NCBI GenBank assembly: GCA_020284085.1
Contig: JACEVL010000033.1
Coordinates: 1,870,501-1,934,500, forward strand
Length of the DNA stretch: 64,000 bases
Direction: 5' to 3'
DNA from: Aporrectodea caliginosa
Lineage: Eukaryota > Annelida > Clitellata > Crassiclitellata > Lumbricidae
Shown: one piece after another, positions 58,101-64,000 of the stretch
Numbering within the stretch: position 1 is the first letter of the stretch
How the letters are laid out: every line of letters starts with the position of its first letter
Notes under the pieces: generated by a model
What the model was told of the DNA's origin: nothing
The model's database searches: none
What the model saw: only the letters and a program-made list of their open reading frames with translations
Position numbers and translations under genes: made by a program

Positions 58101-58289
58101 GCAAGGCATCTCATCTCCAGGTCCTTTGTTAGTTTTAAGTCCATTCTCGTGCAGGCATTTCATGCAGAATGTATGAATGCACGGCAAGGCTTTCGGATCC
58201 GTGTAAACTTCGGTGCATATACAACATGTAGTCATATCGTCGAGTTCTTGCTTTTTAATAACGCCACTGTCTGAATCTTTCGCAGCCAT
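51265..58289 (-). CDS. TRIM gene 2: complete TRIM-NHL-type E3 ligase (predicted join)
   Basis: Predicted coding join: 58289-57146, 56815-56237, 52148-51265, together 2607 bp or 868 codons plus stop. All splice borders are GT/AG; both introns are phase 1 (G|AA, G|AT). Domain order is RING, B-box 1, B-box 2, helical region, extra coiled coil, six-bladed NHL-like propeller. This is the layout of TRIM2/3/32/71-type E3 ubiquitin ligases, many of which are expanded in invertebrates and act in antiviral or developmental control. RING brings the E2 enzyme and the propeller would bind the target or RNA. A piggyBac-like element and a hAT-like element lie in intron 2 and do not touch coding sequence. 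The gene looks intact. Confidence 0.85.
52149..52735. other. Intron 2 of TRIM gene 2, first part; no other gene
   Basis: AT-rich. The small ORF at 52145-52414 (-) overlaps the exon 3 acceptor and is intronic. Confidence 0.5.
52736..53981. mobile_element. hAT-like element with TTAGTTAAC subterminal words
   Basis: Left end ACTGATGTGCGCTAACTAAT, right end AGTTAACTTTTGTCCATCAC. Both ends are dense in AACTAA/TTAGTT words. Flanks TCTTTGCC and TGTTTGCC agree at 7 of 8, an imperfect hAT-size target duplication. A second element is nested inside. Confidence 0.6.
52988..53692. mobile_element. 705-bp nested element with CGTCGCCTGAGAATTAT ends
   Basis: Terminal inverted repeat CGTCGCCTGAGAATTAT / ATAATTCTCAGGCGACG, perfect over 17 bp; a further GTCGTATCTCC / GGAGATACG pair lies just inside. 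GTCGTATCTCC-like words recur four or five times in the left half. No coding capacity. Confidence 0.8.
54080..54188 (+). repeat. SINE 3' module
   Basis: CCTGGATAAAGGAGGAGGGC, then CCTTGTTATGACAC and GTTAAACAGCAACTAACC: the best preserved 3' end of the SINE family seen at 23827-24112. The tRNA-like head is absent here. Confidence 0.65.
54711..56134. mobile_element. Complete piggyBac-like element with a 150-bp array
   Basis: Terminal inverted repeat CCTTCGCAGGACCAA / TTGGTCCTGCGAAGG set in TTAA at both ends (54707-54710 and 56135-56138), the target duplication of piggyBac transposons. Just inside each end is a GGGGTAAA / TTTACCCC pair. The core is about six units near 150 bp (55080-56060), each with CCAAGATGGCGGCCAATATG or its inverse. 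No transposase. It sits in intron 2 of TRIM gene 2, about 100 bp past the exon 2 donor. Confidence 0.85.
56237..56815 (-). CDS. TRIM gene 2 exon 2: repetitive coiled coil
   Basis: Acceptor CATTTTTCTTTCAG above 56815; the exon starts AAGATGATGAC and with the carried G reads E-D-D-D-S-K. It has a basic patch KPKKKSKH, which could act as a nuclear signal, then 160 residues of coiled coil built from repeats of the type KLKQELDKEKLTNNS (four or five rounds, each ending in an Asn-rich NNSLQ). Donor GTAAGA at 56236-56231. 579 bp, symmetrical phase 1-1. The upstream Met in this ORF is in the intron. Confidence 0.9.
57146..58289 (-). CDS. TRIM gene 2 exon 1: RING, two B-boxes, helical region
   Basis: Same layout and length (1144 bp) as 37915-39058. 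RING C22/C25/C37/H39/C42/C45/C63/C66, B-box 1-like C106/C109 through H152, B-box 2 C175 to H206, then helices. Differences from gene 1 are scattered single residues (for example KQELDDM for KEELDDI), about 90% identity by eye. Donor GTAAGC at 57145-57140; the ORF end VLRYS lies in the intron. Confidence 0.95.
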
Positions 58290-58322
58290 TTTCTAAGCTA
58301 GATAGATCCTAAAATCGAAAGC

Positions 58323-58342
58323 ACTTTCGATTTCACTATTGG
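58323..58342 (-). promoter_or_regulatory. ISRE/IRF-like site and CCAAT box of TRIM gene 2
   Basis: On the minus strand CCAATAGTGAAATCGAAAGT, identical to the copy above gene 1 and at the same distance (34 bp) from the ATG. GAAATCGAAAGT is at 58323-58334 and CCAAT at 58338-58342. Beyond this block the two upstream sequences start to differ (the base after ATTGGT is A in one and T in the other). Confidence 0.55.
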
Positions 58343-58389
58343 TTGAAATCTGATGAAAATCAATTGAAAGTGCGTCAGATATATATACG

Positions 58390-59040
58390 TGCGAAAACGA
58401 ATTTCGATGCGATTAAAACAAACTCTTACAAAGATAATCTATACCTGAACTCAGTTGTCAGAACCAACGAACTAAGCAGTCTAAGTTATAAACTAAAATT
58501 AAAGGACGAATATTTACTGTTGCTAGACTGAATGCAGTGTTGACTGCTGCTAGGCGCTGAACCACTAAAATAAATAGCCTAAAGCTCAACGTTGCGTTCT
58601 TTGTACCTTGCACCTTCAATTCTGTTAAGACTAACAGGTAAATATTAGGCTATATACGCCAATGGTTTCATCACGTATCCTGGCGAAACCAATAAAGTAC
58701 GCATACTGACGCATCTAGCTAAAATTTATTCATGTTTTCATTTAGCTGTTGAGCTCGCGACTTTTGAACTACTTGTTGATGTGATTTCGCGACCAAACAC
58801 TTCCGAAATCTTGCAACCCTGATTGCAAATGCTGTCTGGCAGAAGAAAAATATTTTAAAGTTTAAATGAAAGCGTTTGAGTTCATTAATATTAATGGATT
58901 TCAGTTCGGCTTTGTCCCATCAATGTCCCGGTACTGCTATTGTACATTGGGATCTGCTCTCAAATCTATATTATTTAAAATATTCACTTTACCAATCACT
59001 TTGGAGTTCAGGTGCGGTAGTAGGCCTATTTCTGGGATAG
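58390..59040 (-). repeat. TRIM upstream block, copy B
   Basis: Above TRIM gene 2; it carries the same landmarks as copy A (AACTAAGCAGTCTAAG, TAGCCTAAAGCTCAACGTTG, CTGTCTGGCAGAAGAAA) and is closest to copy C at 46700 (both have GCCAATGGTTTC and GGCGAAACCAATAAAGTA). Confidence 0.85.
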
Positions 59041-59140
59041 GTTAACTATCAACAAGTTCAGTTAACTATCAACAATTTCAGTTAACTATCAACAAGTTCA
59101 GTTAGCTATCAACAAATTCAGGTAATTATCAACCCACTTC
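59038..59140. repeat. GTTAACTATCAACAAGTTCA minisatellite
   Basis: About five units of 18-20 bp, the same sequence as 47338-47440, so it travelled with the TRIM upstream block. Another partial copy of that block follows at 59165-59310. Confidence 0.85.
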
Positions 59141-59984
59141 AGTAAACTATAAACCAAGTTATAAAATAGAATTAAAGGGCAAATATTTACTCAATACGCT
59201 GAATGCAGTGTTGGCTGCTGCTAGGCGCTGAACCACTTAATAGCCTAAAGCTCAACGTTGCGTTCTTTGTACCTTGCACATACAAGCCTGTTAAGACTAA
59301 CAAGAAAATCTTACTGGATTCAACAAGTGGTTCGTGATAAACTTTCCTTTGGCGTAGTACCAAATGTTTACGACGTGGCCAGTGGGTAGCGGGAAACTTT
59401 AGCATGACTGACCCACTCACAAATGAAGCAACAATACTTCGTATATCCTAGCTGCATCCAACAAGAAGCTGAAGAAGTGCTACAAATTTCAAATCACCAC
59501 GCAGTTAACAGTTGTGCCTACTGACTGGATAAGGAAAGTAACAATTTATATCATTAGTTCCTTGTGCCAATAGATTCCAGCCCTGAATCTGAGAGCACAG
59601 CAATTCCGCTTGATCCTTTCACGAATTTCAGTCCCTGACTAGGTTATTAAATTTTAGCTCAGGTTGGGTTATCAACTGAGGCTCACGGCACTGCAGTGGT
59701 TGGAAATCAGGATCAATACACACTGTTACCAGAAAAGGGGGGATATCCCACCATTTAACGTGGTCTCTATAGCCGACCCTATTTTGTAGATAATGGTGGG
59801 ATTTCCCACCATATTTGCTGGGTGGGAGATCACACCTTGGTTCGTTACACCTTAGGGGTGGGTTTTAACACCTTCTTAATATCCCACCATTTAGGGTGGT
59901 CTCTATAGCCCACCCTATTTTTAGTAAAAGGTTGGATATTACACCCTGGGCCGTTACACCCTATGGGTGGATTTTAACACCTTC

Positions 59985-60370
59985 TTTGAAGGTGTAATAT
60001 CCGACGTTACGGTGTGATAGACCACCCGACTCTAAGGTGTGATATCCCTCGTTAAAGGTGTGGTTTCCCTCCTCATTCTAGGATTTGATATTCCACGTTA
60101 AAGGTGTGGTACCCCTCCCTCATTCTAAGGTGTAATACCCCACGTCAAACGTGTAGTATCCCTCCCTCATTCCAGGGTGTGATATCCCACGTTAAAGATG
60201 TGGTATCCCTCCCTCATTCTAAGGTGTAATATCCCACGTTAAAGGTGTAGTATCCCTCCCTCATTCTAGGGTGTGATATCCCACGTTAAAGATGTGGTAT
60301 CCCTCCCTAATTCTAGGGTGTGATATCCCACGTTAAAGATGTGGTATCCCTCCCTCATTCTAAGGTGTAA
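59985..60370. repeat. 48-bp minisatellite, about 7-8 units
   Basis: Units contain TTCTAGGGTGTGATATCCCA, CGTTAAAGATGTGGTAT and CCCTCCCTCA; exact period 48 between 60263 and 60311. The terminal regions of the 3.3-kb element carry the same GGTGTGATATCCCACC words, so the array grew from its subterminal sequence. Confidence 0.85.
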
Positions 60371-60913
60371 TGCAGCTGACGCCAAATTCACGTCATCGCA
60401 ATACTTGCAAATGTTGTCATAGCAACGCGAGATCATGACGTATGGGTCCTTCTGCATTTCTATAAGGGTATGGGCAAGGACTTCTGTATAATAGCTAGCT
60501 ATTAGGCCTATATAAAGACGTCTATGGGATGGGGAGGGGAAGCGACGGGTCTGCCACACACGATCGGCGCGAGGGACGTACGTGACGGACGTAGAAGGGA
60601 GTAAAGGAGGTACGGACGGCAAGGATGGACGGCAGGAATGTACGGGGAGGGAGGAATGTAGGGTGAGAGACAGTGGAGAGGCAAGCACGCTCGAATACGG
60701 CGTGGGGTCGCTCGAGACTGGCGCAGACAGCAAGTAATCACCGAAACTCGCTGGAGTGAGAACGACACCGTTAGGGGTCGCTCGAGACAAGTGCAGCCAG
60801 TCGTTAGGCGGCACTGCGACGAAGTTTAAACCGTCGCGTAGATTCAAAACATCCGTGTAATGAAAGTCGGTAGGTGGCGCTGCTATCAACTTTAAACCGT
60901 CGCGTAGATTCAA
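60371..60913 (-). other. Unassigned open frame (part of a 215-codon ORF)
   Basis: A minus frame is open from 60913 through the minisatellite to 60266. It holds NLRDGLKLIAAPPTDF and NLRDGLNFVAVPPNDW, encoded by a two-copy repeat of about 67 bp (60800-60920), then a Ser/Pro-rich stretch and EMQKDPYVMISRCYDNICKY. I recognise no family. The last 35 codons are minisatellite. Probably transposon-derived; coding is doubtful. Confidence 0.3.
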
Positions 60914-61028
60914 ATTGCCGTGTGATAAAATTTGCGCTGAACGATAGTCTATTGCCCTGTATGGGCCCGGGGGCCGCTAATCATGCGATTTTAAGTGGTG
61001 CGTGCGAGCTCTCTTAAACTTCACCGTC

Positions 61029-61048
61029 TTCGGACGGGCAAACATCTA

Positions 61049-61115
<67 letters not shown>
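61029..61115. repeat. (AAT)n microsatellite
   Basis: About 28 uninterrupted AAT/ATA repeats. Confidence 0.97.
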
Positions 61116-61118
<3 letters not shown>

Positions 61119-61730
61119 TAGCCTGAGGGATTAGTAATACCTCTGGTAAAAAAACAATAATATTTATAACAATAATGTGCAATATTTAATTATTTTCCAA
61201 TCAAATTACGCAATTCAAATTTTCTATTTTTCAAAAAATATTAGGCCTATTGTCGGATTCCATCCGAGGCTACAAACGTGGATCAATATATATTTTTCGT
61301 AGGTCTAGGCCTAATGCATTAAAAATCAAAGCAATGGAAATTGTAACTATACTATACGGGTTTAGATTGAATATTTAATTTGGAATATTTCTCTTTCGGT
61401 TACTACGGCATGGGCGAGTTCGTAGAGGCCTTTCCTCTCGGTACACGTGGTTGGCGGTTCGAACTCCACTGTAGGCTGATTTTTTTTATTAATATAATTT
61501 TCTTAAACCAATGTTCTTCCAGCACAATATTTTAAACAACATATTTCTTACGTAATTGTCACAAGATTGTGCTCTGTATATCACTGCTCATCGAAAGTTA
61601 CAACAATAAATTTGTATTGAAATATTATGATTTTAATTATTAACATTAAATAATTTTTAAGAATAAATTATTAATTCGTTGATTAATTATTCAGAAAGTA
61701 TAATTTAGTTAATCACGAACTTACTTGTTT

Positions 61731-62850
61731 ATATGTGACCCTTCACCACAAAACCAGTCGGAACTTAAAAATTAATTTTTTTTAGTTTTTTAAACCATCT
61801 TTTAGACGCTTTAATTACCTTTTCAAAACTGTTTTCAGTTTGTTTATACCTCACATACAACCGAAGTTATAGCATTTTCAATCTGACTGTTTAAATTATT
61901 GTAATTCGAGAAAAATGCGTTTAAAGTTTGGTCATTTTATTATTTATATTCTACTTGGAAAAGATCATTTTTATTCGACAGATTTAGCTAAATTTTGGCA
62001 CCGTTGTACCTGCACCCATCGCAAATGCATTGGCCAAATGATTTTTATATATCTCAAGTAACAAAAAAGTTACAATTTATTCCAGTTCGTGGATTCGTCG
62101 TTGTCGGAATCTCCGCAATCAATGTCACTGGAAGCCACCCTGTCCTAAGTTTCATCGCGATCTATAGTCAAATATTTGTGCAACAACACGCGCACTTTCG
62201 CTCGATCCGATCCTTTAACATTTATCAAACTCGCCATAATATCTTCGATTTCGAAACTTATGTTTATTAATCTAAAAATAAACAAAATAAAACAGTCAAC
62301 CCTTTTCACCGCTCTATTAAACTGGCATCTAAACAGCCTAGGTGATGCGAGTGCGCATGCTCAAAACTGACCTTCCAACCTTCAACCAGCCACGGTGCAA
62401 GATTTTGTCACGTGTTCAACGTTGCTACCCAAATATAAAATTGTTTACAGATAGCCGACCCTCTTCGGGCCAATCTCTGTGCATAATAAATGAAAGATGG
62501 GCACAGTTTATTAATAGAACGGGAAAAGGGGATTTCCCTGTTCAAAATAAGACCACACACGGTATGATACTCGACGTGCAACCTAACCAAATGTCACGAC
62601 AAAGATAGCGAAATTTGGACTTAATTGCATTTCGAAACATTTTACGGCATTCAGTAAAGAGATTTTTTAACACATTTAGATACGTTTAAACAATATTTTT
62701 ATACGTTATTTGTATAAAATATATATTTTTGTAATTATTTTTGCAGTAATGTCAAAAACGATGGATTTGAGGTTCCAAACGTATTTGGTCATTTTCTCCT
62801 TGATAACATTTTGCGACTTCCGACTGGTTTCGTAATAAAGGGTCACATAT
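61731..62850. mobile_element. 1.1-kb nested element with ATATGTGACCC ends
   Basis: Terminal inverted repeat ATATGTGACCCTT / AAGGGTCACATAT, continuing with AAACCAGTCGGAA / TTCCGACTGGTTT. It lies inside the 3.3-kb element. Open frames at 61995-62270 and 62342-62608 (+) show no motif I can assign. Confidence 0.8.
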
Positions 62851-63038
62851 GATCAACTACTAGCACTATTATTTTGCAGTGATACAGCATTGAACAAATA
62901 CCACGCTATAATGTAACGTGGAATAACCCACGTTTCCAAGCGAAGTTTACACCATTGACAGAGCTATGGTGGGAATTCCCGATTTCCCACCCTGGACAAA
63001 AATATCACACCCTAAACCCACGGTTTCCAGTAACAGTG

Positions 63039-64000
63039 CAGTCTTCTGTTCCCTTTTTCGCATTTTCACCAATGTCTCCGATGGTAAAAACAGCCCATGG
63101 ATTGTGTAGGCCTACAGGAAGGCTGTCATCATGTGGCAGTGGTCTCTGTGCCGATGGAAGATTAGGATATTCAATATTGGTTTCTTGCTTTTGGAGGAAT
63201 GGCCAAAAACATTTGTCAAAAAGAAACAGCAGTTTGAAACATGATTTTTTGCTCCTTCATATCATTGGAATAGCAAACGGCATAGATGGCCGATGACCAG
63301 TAATCCATGCTCTGAGATTGACTGCGCGAGATGTGCAACAAATTTTAGGTACCCAACATTTGTCATGATCGCCAACTTTATATCCAAAGTACAGTTTATA
63401 TGCTTTCTTATTTCTTAACAAGGGAGTCATTGCCTTCTTTTGAGATTTTAAGTGAACTCGCCGTGGTTCTAACACAACGGCTGTTGACGCATATACGTTA
63501 CATTTCGCTCAACTTGCTACTCTAACGTTTGAAAAAAAGAATATATTGCCATAATGGTGAACCCACATATATTTATTCTTAAGTATGCTCCATGCTATTT
63601 ATGCCCGTTGATCATCAACATTTGTACAAACTGACATCAACGCGTCTGTATATGTAGCCTCCTTTTTTATAGCCTGTCCTGCCAACATCCTTCATGACTA
63701 AGCATGCTGGGCATGCCCAGGCATGCCTAAGCCTTACATTTACATTGAACGTTGTGCAACCTGCACTGAGTGCATGTCCAGGCATACCTGGAATACACAA
63801 AACACCTTACCTTGTGGGCAGCATATAAGTAGACTAAAAATGTGAATGGAAATTCCAAAAATGCGCTATATAAAAAAATCTCTACGTGATAGGAAATTTT
63901 CAACGTCATTTTCGTGATCAGCAGCCAAAAATACATAAGGTACACCCAACAGTTTTCAGGAAGCAAAACCTCTGTTGTCCAGTGTAATCGATGTCGGCGC
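63039..64000. other. No recognisable gene
   Basis: Short open frames only. A CATGCC/GGCATG palindromic patch (AGCATGCTGGGCATGCCCAG, then GCATGCC) lies near 63700-63728. Confidence 0.45.

Larger units (their letters stand above)
59721..63038. mobile_element. 3.3-kb element with CACTGTTACC ends
   Basis: The ends CACTGTTACCAGAAA and TTTCCAGTAACAGTG are inverted repeats (13 of 15), and further in both ends carry CCCACC / GGTGGG and GGGTGTGATAT-like words. The interior holds a minisatellite, a 67-bp duplication, an AAT microsatellite and a nested element. I see no transposase, and no clear target duplication, so the superfamily is open. Confidence 0.65.

Noticed and set aside
60508..60768. 86-codon minus ORF as a gene
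   Set aside because: Overlaps a longer minus frame and lies in a Ser/Pro-coding, G-rich low-complexity stretch of a transposon.

Overview
The window is eukaryotic. Its genes have introns with GT/AG borders, the DNA is AT-rich, microsatellites are frequent, and most of the sequence is transposon debris: hAT, pogo, Tc1, piggyBac-like, a CR1/Jockey-type LINE, and SINEs with a tRNA-like head. Large TRIM families, NHL-type TRIMs and the repeat types suggest a marine invertebrate (mollusc-like, or an ambulacrarian or lancelet). The sequence alone does not fix the phylum.

Region 1 to 26.9 kb holds no host gene I can recognise. It contains simple repeats, hAT elements with 8-bp target duplications, a broken L2/CR1-type LINE (13.2-17.0 kb) with other elements inserted in it, a pogo-type transposase relic with a PHD-like tail (14.0-14.8 kb), several small MITEs, a SINE and a nested hAT-in-hAT structure (24.3-26.6 kb). 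From 26.9 to 29.6 kb there is a 5'-truncated, almost intact LINE on the minus strand.

Region 31 to 59 kb is a TRIM locus on the minus strand that has been duplicated. Gene 2 (58289 to 51265) is complete in three exons: RING + two B-boxes + helical region, a coiled-coil exon, and an NHL-like beta-propeller exon; the join gives 868 codons. Gene 1 (39058 to 32449) has an almost identical first exon. Its original coiled-coil exon is gone and its NHL exon survives only as a 63-bp tail. Downstream lies a different coiled-coil exon followed by a short exon, missed as an ORF, that reads as a CARD (caspase recruitment domain) through helices 1 to 4. All junctions are phase 1 and keep frame, so gene 1 can be read as a RING-B-box-coiled-coil-CARD protein of 706 codons. 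Both genes carry the same 12-bp ISRE/IRF-like site and a CCAAT box just upstream of the start codon. Upstream DNA of the TRIM genes is repeated at 46.7 and 47.5 kb and near 59.2 kb, marking further duplications.

The rest of the TRIM locus is filled by piggyBac-like elements with internal arrays of about 150 bp, a 2.55-kb pogo element with intact ends that splits a transposon-derived ORF, a Tc1 relic and more hAT MITEs. From 59.7 to 63.0 kb lies a 3.3-kb element with terminal inverted repeats, a 48-bp minisatellite and a nested element. The last kilobase holds nothing recognisable.
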